NCBI GenBank assembly: GCA_012522955.1
Contig: JAAYJK010000090.1
Coordinates: 1-37,987 of the forward strand
Direction: 5' to 3'
Length of the DNA stretch: 37,987 nt
From: Syntrophomonadaceae bacterium
GTDB lineage: Bacteria; Bacillota; Syntrophomonadia; Syntrophomonadales; Syntrophomonadaceae
Shown here: positions 1 through 8,851 of the stretch, piece after piece
Layout of the letters: each line of letters opens with the position of its first letter
How positions within the stretch are numbered: the stretch's first letter is position 1
The notes under the pieces: model-generated
Told to the model about the DNA's origin: nothing
Database searches by the model: none
The model's input: the letters and a program-made list of their open reading frames with translations, nothing else
Position numbers and translations under genes: made by a program

Positions 1-603
1 GTCATATTTACTAATCTGCAGGTCATCTTTGTACTCCTATTTTCCTTCTTGTTGCTCCATGAAAAAATAAATATCAAAGCGGTGGGGGGCATCCTGTTGG
101 CCCTGGTAGGCAGCTCCTTTATTGCCGGGGGCGACTGGCATCAGGGTCGGCTGATGGGAGACCTGATGGCCCTTTTAAGCGGCCTGTTCGTGGCGGTATA
201 TATTTTAGTGGGGCGTCGGGTAAGAGCCCGAGTAGAGGCCATGAGCTATACCGCCTTGGTCTCAGGAGTGGCTGGTATAACCCTCTTCTTAGCCACCTTG
301 ATCAGTGGGCAGGAATTCTTCAGTTATCCAGCTCAGGATTGGCTGTTATTTGTACTTTTAGCCCTAGGACCAGGTATCGCCGGACATGGCATAATAATCT
401 GGGCCCTAAAATATGTAAAGGCTCCCGTGGTAGCTGTATCCATTTTGGGAGAATCAGTGGGAGCCAGTATACTAGCCTTTTTTATTTTTTCAGAGTCTCT
501 GTTATGGTATCAACTAGCTGGGGGTCTCCTAATTCTGAGCGGCATTTACACTGCAGCTGTAAACGACCGCAGTGGAGATGGAGCTGCTGAGGAGGGTGTA
601 TGA
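1..603 (+). CDS. EamA/DMT-family permease, 5'-truncated by window edge
   Basis: The frame is open from the first base, so the gene begins upstream; 200 residues are present. It is almost wholly hydrophobic, with about six membrane segments separated by short loops. The pattern LxVIFVLLFSFLLLHEKI followed by GGILLALVG is typical of the end of the first EamA repeat. A second repeat follows, from the GDLMALLSGLFVAVYILVGR region to the ESLLWYQLAGGLLILSG end. Family members export metabolites or amino acids through the inner membrane; the substrate cannot be predicted. It converges on spoIID across a 315-base gap. An internal TTG at 49 is not the real start. Confidence 0.85.
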   Translation, partial: VIFTNLQVIFVLLFSFLLLHEKINIKAVGGILLALVGSSFIAGGDWHQGRLMGDLMALLSGLFVAVYILVGRRVRARVEAMSYTALVSGVAGITLFLATLISGQEFFSYPAQDWLLFVLLALGPGIAGHGIIIWALKYVKAPVVAVSILGESVGASILAFFIFSESLLWYQLAGGLLILSGIYTAAVNDRSGDGAAEEGV

Positions 604-918
604 AGGTGCTGCCAGCCCCAGGATTCACTGATGAAAGGATATATCCAAATATAAACGAATAAATAAGAAAGGGGGTTGGCAGTTTTGCATAATACAAAAA
701 TCTAGCTTGTCATTTTGAGTGCAGCGAAGAAGATTTTAGATCCCCCCTACCGAGACTACAATGTGCTGCTTAACAGCACTATACGGCGGATACCCACAGA
801 GACTGATAACCTAAAAAAAAAATTCCTGATAGTTCACCAGTCAAGCTGTGGGTGTATCCAGACTGTTTAGAGATTCGGGGAATGTCCCGACAGAAGATAT
901 AGCGAATACTAACTCCTT
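604..918. other. Gene-free gap with repeat fragment and long hairpin
   Basis: There is no credible gene between the permease and spoIID. At about 708-741 lies a TCATTTTGAGTGCAGCGAAG sequence, resembling a dispersed repeat common in clostridial genomes; a relative is at 21388-21414. At 788-859 there is a long imperfect hairpin: GGATACCCACAG (788-799) pairs with CTGTGGGTGTATCC (846-859), and GACTG (801-805) with CAGTC (838-842). At 875-890 a TCGGG/CCCGA hairpin could act as a weak terminator. None of these has a known function here. Confidence 0.5.
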
Positions 919-1908
919 TTAATCATACAATTTGAGCCAGCTGAGCCGGGGGAAGTAATGCTGCACGATTTCCCGAGCATTCTTGCCTTTGTCGGCCATG
1001 AGCTGGGCGCCCCATTGCTCCATTCCTACTCCATGACCCCATCCGCTGCCCTTAAAAATGATATTATTTCCCTCAGCTTTAATATTGGTGAAATAGGTGG
1101 AGTACAGGCGATCAAAGCCGATTTTTTCCCGCAGGTCCACCGCAGGAATGGAAGCCTCCCCGGCGGTAATGGTCAATGCCCGGCCAGAAGGACCTTTTTT
1201 GCCAATTTTAATATCGCTCAAGTCCCCAGCCTTGGAACCCATAATATTGCGTACTTCACTTAGGGGTACCTTTACCGTCCAGTTGCGATATTTTTCGGGA
1301 GCTATACTGATGCCATTGGTCTCCACCGGCACCAGGTATCCGGCCTTGTCTTTCAGCTTGGGAAACCCCTCCTCGATGCTGGCGGTTTTAGTTCCAGAAA
1401 CCGAGCTAAACAAGGCGTAGGCAAACTTACCCTGGTAAGTCAACACCTCCCCCCGAGTTTCATCCACCGCCTTGGCTATGCGTTCCGTAATGCGCTTTTC
1501 ATCGTAGGCTTGAAATTCAGTATGATCATCACTGGCATCGGTATTATACTTACCCCGGGTCCCGTTTTCATATTCCAGCAGAGCCAGAGTCATGGTTCGG
1601 GCTACGATGGCCTGAGCTTTAAGAGCTTCCATAGGGAATTTATCCCCGATTTCCGCTGCCACCACTCCTTTAATATACTGTTCCAGCTTAAGCTGTTGTT
1701 TAGCCCCGGTACTCTTGCGGTACAGGCTGATGGTGGGCTCCTGGCCCTGATATTTTTCTACCTCATCGGCCAGGTTAGCAGTATTGGCTTTAGGAAGCTG
1801 GGGCTTCTTAGTGGGTGCCTGCTCCTCCTTGGGGGCACAGCCGCAAATGCTCAAGACCAAGAACAACGACAGCAATACAAGCCATAGATTACGATGCTTA
1901 TTAGGCAA
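919..1908 (-). CDS. spoIID: Stage II sporulation protein D (SpoIID)
   Basis: This is a 329-residue SpoIID/LytB-type lytic transglycosylase, which trims peptidoglycan during engulfment of the forespore. The N terminus (about 1-24) is a signal peptide ending in SICGC, so it may be a lipoprotein. The core contains the VKGVVAAEIGDKFPMEALKA motif, whose Glu in AAE matches the catalytic residue of the family, then ARTMTL. The C terminus carries GSGWGHGVGMEQWGA, the family signature. The start is TTG with GGAAGGAG about ten bases upstream. Its presence implies an endospore former. It stands alone, without spoIIIA or other sporulation genes in view. Confidence 0.93.
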   Translation of the reverse strand: MPNKHRNLWLVLLSLFLVLSICGCAPKEEQAPTKKPQLPKANTANLADEVEKYQGQEPTISLYRKSTGAKQQLKLEQYIKGVVAAEIGDKFPMEALKAQAIVARTMTLALLEYENGTRGKYNTDASDDHTEFQAYDEKRITERIAKAVDETRGEVLTYQGKFAYALFSSVSGTKTASIEEGFPKLKDKAGYLVPVETNGISIAPEKYRNWTVKVPLSEVRNIMGSKAGDLSDIKIGKKGPSGRALTITAGEASIPAVDLREKIGFDRLYSTYFTNIKAEGNNIIFKGSGWGHGVGMEQWGAQLMADKGKNAREIVQHYFPRLSWLKLYD

Positions 1909-2006
1909 AGATTTATCACTCCTTCCTTTTATCGATAGTTTATCCTGTCTACCCGCTCTTATGCGAGTGTTAAGTTATTGGGTAAGCCTCTAAAAAAGTT
2001 CACCCA

Positions 2007-2027
2007 TAAATGGTTTATCCCCATTTA
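2007..2027. repeat. Small hairpin upstream of spoIID
   Basis: TAAATGG (2007-2013) and CCATTTA (2021-2027) form a perfect 7-bp stem with a 7-base loop, in the 374-base gap (1909-2282) between the divergent spoIID and trmL. Apart from this hairpin and the REP at 2054 the gap holds no gene. It could be an operator or structural debris; I see no evidence to choose. Confidence 0.35.
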
Positions 2028-2053
2028 CCCAGTGGTTCTAATCGCCCAATAAT

Positions 2054-2078
2054 TGTAGGGGCGGTCTTTGACCGCCCG
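2054..2078 (+). repeat. REP-like palindrome, GGCGGTC family, copy 1
   Basis: TGTAGGGGCGGTC-TTT-GACCGCCCG. Eight-base arms GGGCGGTC/GACCGCCC surround a TTT loop (2059-2077). The same unit recurs at least eight more times in this window, always outside intact genes. Confidence 0.9.
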
Positions 2079-2282
2079 TTTGGAGCCAAGAATTCGAATA
2101 CTAGCGTGTGTTCCATGTGGTTGATAAGTTCCTGCCTGACACCCCCGGTAGACAAGGGTATAAGGCTAGTAATATAATTAGAAAATAACTCCAGGGGATA
2201 AAAGCTGGTAAGCCAGGGCATAAGGGATCAATATTGGTGCTGGGGCTAGTCCGGCCTTTACATTGATGAGGAGGTTTTTTTT

Positions 2283-2741
2283 ATGCATATTGTACTGGTA
2301 GAACCCGAAATACCTCAAAATACTGGAAATATAGCCCGCACTTGCGCTTTGACCAGGAGCAAACTGCACCTGATTCAGCCCTTGGGTTTTTCTCTGGAGG
2401 ACCGCTACCTGAAACGGGCTGGACTTGATTACTGGCCTTTGGTAGATCTTAAGGTATGGGATGATTTTTCCCAGTTTCAGGCTGGTATGAAAAATGGCAA
2501 TATATACCTGGCCACAACCAAGGCTGATCGCTGCTATCAGCAGGTAAATTATGGAGATCAGGATGCCATCGTTTTTGGCTGTGAAACTAAAGGACTGCCA
2601 GCCTCCATTTTAGAAGCCTTCCCCGATTCGCGGATCCGCATACCAATGCTGAATATAGGGAGATCACTTAATCTAGGTAATTCTGCCGCCATCATCCTCT
2701 ATGAAGCTTTAAGACAACTGGATTTTAATGGTTTAAAATAA
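2283..2741 (+). CDS. trmL: tRNA (cytidine/uridine-2'-O-)-methyltransferase TrmL
   Basis: A 152-residue SPOUT-fold methyltransferase that 2'-O-methylates the wobble base (position 34) of leucine tRNAs, using S-adenosylmethionine. The family motifs are visible: the N-terminal EPEIPQNTGNIARTCA, the central VFGCETKGLP, and the C-terminal IPMLNIGRSLNLGNSAAI that forms the trefoil-knot SAM site. Length matches the family (about 150-160). The start ATG has AGGAGG at 2269-2274. It is a single gene that ends in a shared bidirectional terminator with the convergent ferredoxin gene. Confidence 0.93.
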   Translation: MHIVLVEPEIPQNTGNIARTCALTRSKLHLIQPLGFSLEDRYLKRAGLDYWPLVDLKVWDDFSQFQAGMKNGNIYLATTKADRCYQQVNYGDQDAIVFGCETKGLPASILEAFPDSRIRIPMLNIGRSLNLGNSAAIILYEALRQLDFNGLK

Positions 2742-2743
2742 AT

Positions 2744-2780
2744 GATTCCCCTGCGGTTACGTTACGCGGAAAGGGGAATC
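2744..2780. repeat. Hairpin with GATTCCCCTGCG arm
   Basis: GATTCCCCT (2744-2752) pairs perfectly with AGGGGAATC (2772-2780), with GCG/CGC inside. The 12-base arm GATTCCCCTGCG is the same as the left end of the repeat at 9257, so this may be the collapsed ends of that element. Confidence 0.55.
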
Positions 2781-2800
2781 AAAAATAATTCAGAAAAAAT

Positions 2801-2829
2801 AAAAACCCGACACAAAAACCGGGTTTTTT
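2801..2829. terminator. Bidirectional Rho-independent terminator
   Basis: AAAAACCCG (2801-2809) pairs with CGGGTTTTT (2820-2828). The flanking A and T runs allow termination of trmL on the plus strand and of the ferredoxin gene on the minus strand. Confidence 0.8.
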
Positions 2830-2842
2830 AAATATTATTGCT

Positions 2843-3022
<180 letters not shown>

Positions 3023-3130
3023 TTATTATATCCTCCTTTGCTACATTTAGGCTAAGTAGAATTATAATCATATAGAATTTCTTTGTCAATTTAAGAAGTA
3101 TAATATTTTTCACCCCGATCTTTACCATAT

Positions 3131-3153
3131 TGTAGGGGCGGTCTTGGACCGCC
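3131..3153 (+). repeat. REP-like palindrome, GGCGGTC family, copy 2
   Basis: TGTAGGGGCGGTCTTGGACCGCC, one base off copy 1 in the loop. It lies in the ferredoxin-thiN gap. Confidence 0.88.
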
Positions 3154-3240
3154 AGGAATCAGATATATATGTATCTCTCCAAAAACATTTGCCAGGGGCT
3201 TATCTCTGGTATAGTATTTTATTGGATAAACAAGTTATTC

Positions 3241-3290
3241 CACTACTCGAAGGGTACTACCATGCTGCATCAAATTGTTTTTGCAGGAGA
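3241..3290 (+). repeat. Fragment of the ATGCTGCATCAAAT repeat family
   Basis: The stretch AAGGGTACTACCATGCTGCA followed by TCAAATTGTTTTTGCAGGAG matches the core of the longer repeats at 9257-9400 and 20355-20520. Only the core is present, and it ends just before the thiN ribosome binding site. Confidence 0.6.
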
Positions 3291-3316
3291 ATCACAAGTA
3301 GATCGGGAGAATTGGT

Positions 3317-3961
3317 ATGAAGTGTATAATAATGGCCAATGGTGAGTATGGAGATCTTAGCCGGTATAAAGAAATTTTATCATCCGCTGACAGGATTATT
3401 TGTGCGGATGGGGGAGCCAATTATGCTCAGATCTTGGGAGTTATGCCGGACTGTATTATCGGCGACCTGGATTCCATAAGCATTAAGACCAAAAACTTTT
3501 ATGCCGTGCAGGGAGTATCTTTTCAGCAATATCCCAGGCGCAAAGATTTTACAGATATGCAGTTGGCTTTGCAGGTGGCAGCCGGGATGGAAGCCAAAGA
3601 AATAATATTGCTGGGCAGTCAGGGTGGGCGTTTGGACCATAGCTTGAGCAACCTGTACAGTGGAATAGATTATGTAAGGAACAACATAGAGATTATCCAT
3701 TACAGTCCTAGCTGCACTATCTACCTATTGACGGGCCAAATGTCCCTGTCCGGGCAGGTGGGAGATCTGGTTTCTCTGCTGCCCCTGGGGGGAGAGGTCC
3801 AAGGAGTAAATATCAGGGGATTTGCCTATCCCCTGGAAAATGCTCTGTTGCAGTGTGAGAATCCCTATGCCATATCCAATGTGCTGGTAAATGAAACGGC
3901 TAAGATACAGATAGCAAGAGGGGTTTTAGCGGTTTTGCATTATCCTCGGTCAGGAGCTTGA
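3317..3961 (+). CDS. thiN: Thiamine pyrophosphokinase
   Basis: A 214-residue enzyme that transfers pyrophosphate from ATP to thiamine, giving thiamine diphosphate. Signature motifs in order are CADGGANYA (about 29-37), CIIGDLDS (46-53), the DFTDMQLAL metal/ATP segment, and LGSQGGRLDHSLSNL, which binds thiamine. The C-terminal half has the beta-sandwich pattern with NETAKIQIARGVLAVLHY. The ATG follows GGGAGAA. It stands alone between the ferredoxin gene and cdaA. Thiamine diphosphate serves pyruvate and 2-oxoacid oxidoreductases in such anaerobes. Confidence 0.93.
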   Translation: MKCIIMANGEYGDLSRYKEILSSADRIICADGGANYAQILGVMPDCIIGDLDSISIKTKNFYAVQGVSFQQYPRRKDFTDMQLALQVAAGMEAKEIILLGSQGGRLDHSLSNLYSGIDYVRNNIEIIHYSPSCTIYLLTGQMSLSGQVGDLVSLLPLGGEVQGVNIRGFAYPLENALLQCENPYAISNVLVNETAKIQIARGVLAVLHYPRSGA

Positions 3962-4041
3962 GATTAGTAGGACCATGGTTGCGATTAGCATTGATTTGTT
4001 ATACAGTTAGTCTTAAGTTTACATAAAAGTTGGAGGTCAAA

Positions 4042-4899
4042 ATGGATCTCAGTATACTGTCGGGGGTAATTGCCAGCCCCTGGGACATAATCCGCACTTT
4101 GTTGGATATTGCCATAGTTGCCTATGTATTCTATCGCATCCTACGTGTAATCAGCGGAACCAGAGCGGAGCAGCTGCTTAAAGGCTTGGTGCTCTTACTG
4201 GGCTTTTCTGTCTTAATAAGCTATTTGAACCTGAGCATGGTCAAGTGGCTGATGGAGAAACTATGGATAATCTTTGCCATCACCCTTCCCATTGTATTTC
4301 AACCTGAACTAAGGCGCATACTGGAACAGATTGGTCGGGGCAGCTTTTTTACCACCCGGAAAAGGACGGCTTCCCAGAATAATTCGGAGCATATGGTCCG
4401 CCAACTCAGTGCTGCCGCCGCAGTGCTGTCCCGCAACCAGGTGGGGGCCTTAATAGTTATCACTCGGGAAACCGGGATCGGGGAATATATGGAGAGCGGG
4501 GTAGACCTGGATGCCCAGGTATCAGCGTCTTTGCTGATAAATATTTTTGTGCCCAATACCCCTTTGCATGATGGAGCTGTGGTTATTTCCAATCTGCGCA
4601 TTGAGAAAGCCGCCTGTTTCCTCCCTTTAAGTGATAATCCCTACCTGGACCCGGAATTAGGCACCCGTCACCGGGCAGGGATAGGCATTACTGAGGTATC
4701 AGATGCCATTGCAGTCATAGTATCGGAAGAAACCGGTGCTATCTCCATAGCCAAGGAAGGCAAATTGCAGCGTCACCTGGATGAGGTAAGTCTCAGGGAT
4801 AACCTCTTGGAAGAATTAGGGGGAGGCGAGGACTGGCGCAGCAGCCTGAAAAGGAGGTGGTTCGGTGAAACAGCGTGCGAGCCAGAACGGGAATCGTAG
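4042..4899 (+). CDS. cdaA: Diadenylate cyclase CdaA
   Basis: A 285-residue membrane enzyme making cyclic di-AMP from two ATP. Three hydrophobic helices lie at about 15-95, followed by the DAC domain. Its catalytic motifs are LHDGAVVI (Asp-Gly-Ala at 177-179) and GTRHRAGIG (Arg-His-Arg at 209-211), both intact. GGAGG at 4032-4036 places the start at ATG 4042, not the in-frame TTG at 4030. The gene overlaps cdaR by 35 bases. The cdaA-cdaR-glmM order is conserved in Firmicutes, where CdaR and GlmM modulate the cyclase and so tie the second messenger to cell-wall precursor synthesis. Confidence 0.95.
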   Translation: MDLSILSGVIASPWDIIRTLLDIAIVAYVFYRILRVISGTRAEQLLKGLVLLLGFSVLISYLNLSMVKWLMEKLWIIFAITLPIVFQPELRRILEQIGRGSFFTTRKRTASQNNSEHMVRQLSAAAAVLSRNQVGALIVITRETGIGEYMESGVDLDAQVSASLLINIFVPNTPLHDGAVVISNLRIEKAACFLPLSDNPYLDPELGTRHRAGIGITEVSDAIAVIVSEETGAISIAKEGKLQRHLDEVSLRDNLLEELGGGEDWRSSLKRRWFGETACEPERES

Positions 4900-5806
4900 A
4901 AAGACAGGATTTAAGATAATATCAATAGTACTGGCTCTCTTATTATGGTTTTATGTAGTCAACGAAGGTTCTTACGGAGCCGGCCAGAACGTGGTAACAG
5001 TAGACCTGCTCTATGAAAATATACCGGAGGGAATACAGGTTGTGGGGCCCCAGCAGGTACAAGTAAAACTGTGGGGGGTTTTCCAGGAAACCGAGGATAT
5101 TAAGCCTTATGTAGATTTGGAGGGAAAAACCCCCGGGTCCTATACCCTGCCCGTCAAACTAGGTGCAGTTATGGGAGCATTATTTACCAGTGTTGAGCCT
5201 AAAAGCATTAATGTAACTCTGCAGGCCACTCAGGAGCTGATTGTACCGGTAAGGTATAAGATTCTGGCCGAGCCTCCAGCCGGTTATACTTTGATCGATC
5301 TCATTACTGAACCGGAGCAGTGCTTGATCAGGGGGGAACAGGAGATGACCAAGCAGGTGAATGCAGTCTTATGTTCGGTTGACCTGTCCACTACCCGTTC
5401 AATCAGCAGCCTGGAACTTAAGGTGACTCCTTTGGACCAAAAGGGACAGGCCATCACCCAGGGGCTGGAAGTCTTTCCCGATAAGATAAAAGTAATTGCG
5501 GTGGTAGCAGAGCAAAAAGGTTTTAAAGAAGTACCCCTGAAAATTCAGTCTGAGGGAGAACCGGGCGCGGGTTACCAGCTGGTCAGCATTCAGTTGCAGC
5601 CAGCTACGGTGCAAATAGCCGGCAGCCAAGGAGACATAGCAGGTATAAGGGAGATAAACACCCCCGTAATAAATATAAATGAACTTGACCAATCCTTGAC
5701 TCAGCAGCTGGATTTGGAAGCTCCCAGCGGAACTACCTTATATCCGGCCCAGGTCCTGGCCATAATTGAAATAGAAGCAATAACAGAAAATGAGGAAGAA
5801 TTATGA
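4865..5806 (+). CDS. cdaR: CdaR/YbbR-domain regulator of CdaA
   Basis: A 313-residue protein with one N-terminal membrane helix (about 15-33, IISIVLALLLWFYVVNEG) and then about three YbbR repeats, each of roughly 80 residues. Repeats are marked by phrases such as IPLKI/VPLKIQSEGEPGAGY and VKVIAVVAEQ. It is expected outside the membrane, modulating CdaA activity. The start is GTG 4865 with AAAGGAGGTG upstream, inside cdaA. It overlaps the next gene by 4 bases (ATGA), which suggests translational coupling. Confidence 0.88.
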   Translation: MKQRASQNGNRRKTGFKIISIVLALLLWFYVVNEGSYGAGQNVVTVDLLYENIPEGIQVVGPQQVQVKLWGVFQETEDIKPYVDLEGKTPGSYTLPVKLGAVMGALFTSVEPKSINVTLQATQELIVPVRYKILAEPPAGYTLIDLITEPEQCLIRGEQEMTKQVNAVLCSVDLSTTRSISSLELKVTPLDQKGQAITQGLEVFPDKIKVIAVVAEQKGFKEVPLKIQSEGEPGAGYQLVSIQLQPATVQIAGSQGDIAGIREINTPVININELDQSLTQQLDLEAPSGTTLYPAQVLAIIEIEAITENEEEL

Positions 5807-7458
5807 TCGTAAGGATTGGAGGATTGAGACTCCCCCTGGATTACCAGGAACAGGACCTGCGCCGGGCCGCCGCCGCTAGGATTAATATTAATCCTGGGGC
5901 CATTTTGGATTGCCAGTTGGTTAAGCAAGCGGTAGATGCCCGACGGAATAAAATCTATTTTACCTTAGCGGTAGATCTCAACTTGCCTGACCAACTGCTA
6001 AAAGAGGAGCAGCTAAAGCCTGCTCCCGAAGTAAAAATCATTAAACCTCGGCTCCCTGAACCCGTGCTGCCAGGGGACCAAGCTCTGCCTTACTCGCCCT
6101 TGATTATCGGCGCAGGTCCGGCCGGACTATTTTGCGCCTTATTCCTGGCCCGCCATGGTTATCAGCCGGTAATCCTGGAACAGGGTCAAAACCTGGAGCG
6201 CCGGGTAAAAGCTGTGGAGAAATTCTGGCAAGGGGGGGAGTTGAATCCTTACTCCAACACCCAATTCGGAGAGGGTGGAGCCGGTACTTTTTCTGATGGC
6301 AAGTTAACCACTCGCATAGGTGATGAGAGGATATCCTATGTCCTGGATACCTTTGTTCAACATGGAGCCCCCCAGGAAATTAAATACGTTAAAAAACCCC
6401 ATGTGGGTACTGATCAGATTCGTCAGGTGATTAAGAATATCCGGCAGGAAATATTGGATCTAGGTGGAGAAATATACTTTGACAGTCGCTTGACAGACAT
6501 AAATGTTAACCACAGGTGGATAAAAAGCATAATAATAAATAAAGGCTCAAAACTGCCCTGTTCGGTCCTGGTATTGGCCATAGGCAACAGTGCCCGGGAA
6601 GTATATCGGCTCCTGGCTGCCCAGGGGATAGAACTGGAGCCCAAGGCTTTTGCCCTGGGAGTAAGAGTGGAGCACCCCCAAGCCTTGATTGACCGAATTC
6701 AATATGGTGACTATGCCGGTCACCCGCGGCTAGGGTCGGCAGATTATCATCTTACTTATCAGGATCTAAGCAGCGGCCGGTCCCTTTATACCTTCTGCAT
6801 GTGCCCCGGGGGGCAGGTAATAGCAGCCGCCTCCGAAGCGGGCGGAGTGCTTACCAATGGAATGAGTTACCTGGCTCGGGATAGCGGCATAGCCAATTCC
6901 GCCCTGGTGGTTACGGTCAAACCTGCTGACTGGAAGGGACAGCTCCTGGGTGGTATAATACTGCAGGAAACTTTGGAAAAAAAAGCCTTCCAATTGGGAG
7001 GCCAAGATTATCAGGCTCCTGCCCAGCTTATGGCTGATTTTCGGCAGCGGAGGAAGAGCCTGAAGCTGAACCCGGATTTGACTACTTACCAGCCCGGGGT
7101 AAAAGGGGCTAATCTGTGGGAGCTCTTGCCGGAGGAGATGGCCTCCGTACTGGTTCGGGGCTTGGCCTATTGGGAGCAGAAAATGCCTGCTTTCACGGAA
7201 GGCAGCCCGGTATTAACCGGAGTGGAGACTCGCACCTCAGCCCCGGTGAGGATTGTCCGTAACGAAAACAGATCGTCCCTTACCCTGGATAATCTTTATC
7301 CCTGCGGCGAAGGAGCAGGATATGCCGGAGGCATAATGAGTTCAGCAGTGGATGGTTTAAAAACGGCGGAAAAAATTATAAGTAAGTACCGATTGCCGGA
7401 TGAAAAAGCGGAACTATATGATGAAGAATCATTTAACATTAGGAGAATAGAGAGATAA
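5803..7458 (+). CDS. FAD-dependent dehydrogenase of the COG2509 type
   Basis: A 551-residue flavoprotein. An N-terminal alpha/beta domain (about 1-85) is typical of this family, followed by the dinucleotide-binding motif IIGAGPAGLFCALFLARHGY (about 101-120) and ILEQG. The GEGGAGTFSDGKLTTRI signature lies near residue 165. The C terminus has LYPCGEGAGYAGGIMSSAVDG, the second FAD contact. The physiological reaction of this family is not established. It sits between cdaR and glmM, coupled to cdaR by an ATGA overlap, so it is probably co-expressed with cyclic di-AMP and wall-precursor genes. Function in that pathway is unproven. Confidence 0.85.
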   Translation: MIVRIGGLRLPLDYQEQDLRRAAAARININPGAILDCQLVKQAVDARRNKIYFTLAVDLNLPDQLLKEEQLKPAPEVKIIKPRLPEPVLPGDQALPYSPLIIGAGPAGLFCALFLARHGYQPVILEQGQNLERRVKAVEKFWQGGELNPYSNTQFGEGGAGTFSDGKLTTRIGDERISYVLDTFVQHGAPQEIKYVKKPHVGTDQIRQVIKNIRQEILDLGGEIYFDSRLTDINVNHRWIKSIIINKGSKLPCSVLVLAIGNSAREVYRLLAAQGIELEPKAFALGVRVEHPQALIDRIQYGDYAGHPRLGSADYHLTYQDLSSGRSLYTFCMCPGGQVIAAASEAGGVLTNGMSYLARDSGIANSALVVTVKPADWKGQLLGGIILQETLEKKAFQLGGQDYQAPAQLMADFRQRRKSLKLNPDLTTYQPGVKGANLWELLPEEMASVLVRGLAYWEQKMPAFTEGSPVLTGVETRTSAPVRIVRNENRSSLTLDNLYPCGEGAGYAGGIMSSAVDGLKTAEKIISKYRLPDEKAELYDEESFNIRRIER

Positions 7459-7476
7459 TTGAGGAGGTTTAATATA

Positions 7477-8850
7477 ATGGGAAAACTGTTTGGCACCGAT
7501 GGAGTTAGAGGTATAGCCAATGCGGATTTAAATGCCGAGCTGGCCTTTCGTCTGGGCATGGCGGGCAGCTATGTATTGGCCCAACATAACAGCAGCAGCC
7601 GACCCCGTATTTTGGTGGGCAAAGATACCAGGATCTCCGGGGATATGCTGGAGGCAGCCCTGGTGGCTGGAATCTGCGCCACCGGATCCGATGCACTCTT
7701 GGCCGGCATTGTCCCCACTCCGGCGGTGGCTTTCCTGACCCTAAAATATGGAGCCTCTTGTGGCATAGTTATATCCGCTTCCCATAATCCAGTGGAAGAT
7801 AACGGCATCAAATTCTTTGGCTCCAATGGCTATAAACTGTTGGATGAAATCGAAGATGAAATTGAAGAGGTGCTGGAAAAGCAGCATTACTTGAAGCGGA
7901 TGCCGGTAGGAGGAGATGTGGGACGGGTTTATCACCTGGAAGACGGACTGAACAACTATCTTAAGCATCTAAGGGATTGTTATACCCTGGACCAGGATTT
8001 AAAAAATATTCGCATGGTGGTGGACTGTGCCAATGGCGCCGCCTATGCGGCGGCGCCTATGCTATGGGAAGAGTTGGGTGCCCGCGTCATTACCATTGGC
8101 AATAAGCCCAACGGACTCAATATCAATGACCGCTGTGGTTCCACCCATACCGACTATTTGAGAAGAACAGTACTGGAAAACAAAGCCGATATTGGCATAG
8201 CTTACGATGGCGACGCCGACCGCTGCATTGCGGTGGATGAGTGTGGGCAGGAGATCGATGGGGACCAAATCATGTGTATCACCGCCCTGGATATGCAAAG
8301 GAGAGGACTTTTGCACCCTTCTGAAGTAGTGGCTACGGTTATGAGCAATATTGGCTTGAATATCGCTTTGAGGAGAGAAAACATAGGAGTCAGCAGCTGC
8401 AAAGTAGGGGATCGCTATGTGCTGGAAAAAATGCTGCAGAACGGTGCCATTCTGGGGGGCGAACAATCCGGGCATATCATCTTTAAAGAGCATGCTACTT
8501 CCGGAGATGGCCTATTGACCTCCCTGAAGCTGCTGGAAGTCATGCAGCGCACCAGCCTGCCTCTATCCCGCTTGGCGGCTGAAATGGAGAAACAGCCACA
8601 ATTACTGGTTAATATTAAGTTGGAAAATGTAGAACAGGTAATGGCCCATGAATCAGTAGTAGAATCCATTGCCAGAGCCCAGCAAAAATTGGGTGAATGG
8701 GGCAAACTAGTGGTAAGGCCTTCCGGCACCGAACCCCTCTTGCGCATAATGGCTCAGGGGCCGGACCAATACCTGCTCAAGGAGGTGATTGAGGATATCA
8801 AAAGCCAGGTGGAACAGCTGGCCGAGAAGTATTCCGGCAGCTATGTTTAA
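7477..8850 (+). CDS. glmM: Phosphoglucosamine mutase GlmM
   Basis: A 457-residue enzyme interconverting glucosamine-6-phosphate and glucosamine-1-phosphate on the way to UDP-GlcNAc. It starts MGKLFGTDGVRG; the phosphoserine loop is VISASHNP with Ser102. The metal loop DGDADR is at 244-249, and the C-terminal sugar-phosphate loop VRPSGTEPLLRIM is present. GAGGAGG at 7461-7467 selects ATG 7477 rather than the TTG at 7459. The stop codon ends one base before the glmS ribozyme cleavage site, so glmM and glmS probably share a transcript that the ribozyme can cut. Confidence 0.96.
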   Translation: MGKLFGTDGVRGIANADLNAELAFRLGMAGSYVLAQHNSSSRPRILVGKDTRISGDMLEAALVAGICATGSDALLAGIVPTPAVAFLTLKYGASCGIVISASHNPVEDNGIKFFGSNGYKLLDEIEDEIEEVLEKQHYLKRMPVGGDVGRVYHLEDGLNNYLKHLRDCYTLDQDLKNIRMVVDCANGAAYAAAPMLWEELGARVITIGNKPNGLNINDRCGSTHTDYLRRTVLENKADIGIAYDGDADRCIAVDECGQEIDGDQIMCITALDMQRRGLLHPSEVVATVMSNIGLNIALRRENIGVSSCKVGDRYVLEKMLQNGAILGGEQSGHIIFKEHATSGDGLLTSLKLLEVMQRTSLPLSRLAAEMEKQPQLLVNIKLENVEQVMAHESVVESIARAQQKLGEWGKLVVRPSGTEPLLRIMAQGPDQYLLKEVIEDIKSQVEQLAEKYSGSYV

Positions 8851-8851
8851 A

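Noticed and set aside
604-918. Possible tRNA gene in the gap after the permease
   Set aside because: No cloverleaf with a TTCGA-type T loop and CCA-ready acceptor stem could be assembled.
2015-2369. Minus-strand open frames upstream of and overlapping trmL
   Set aside because: They include REP sequence or shadow trmL, lack good ribosome binding sites and have no recognisable motif.
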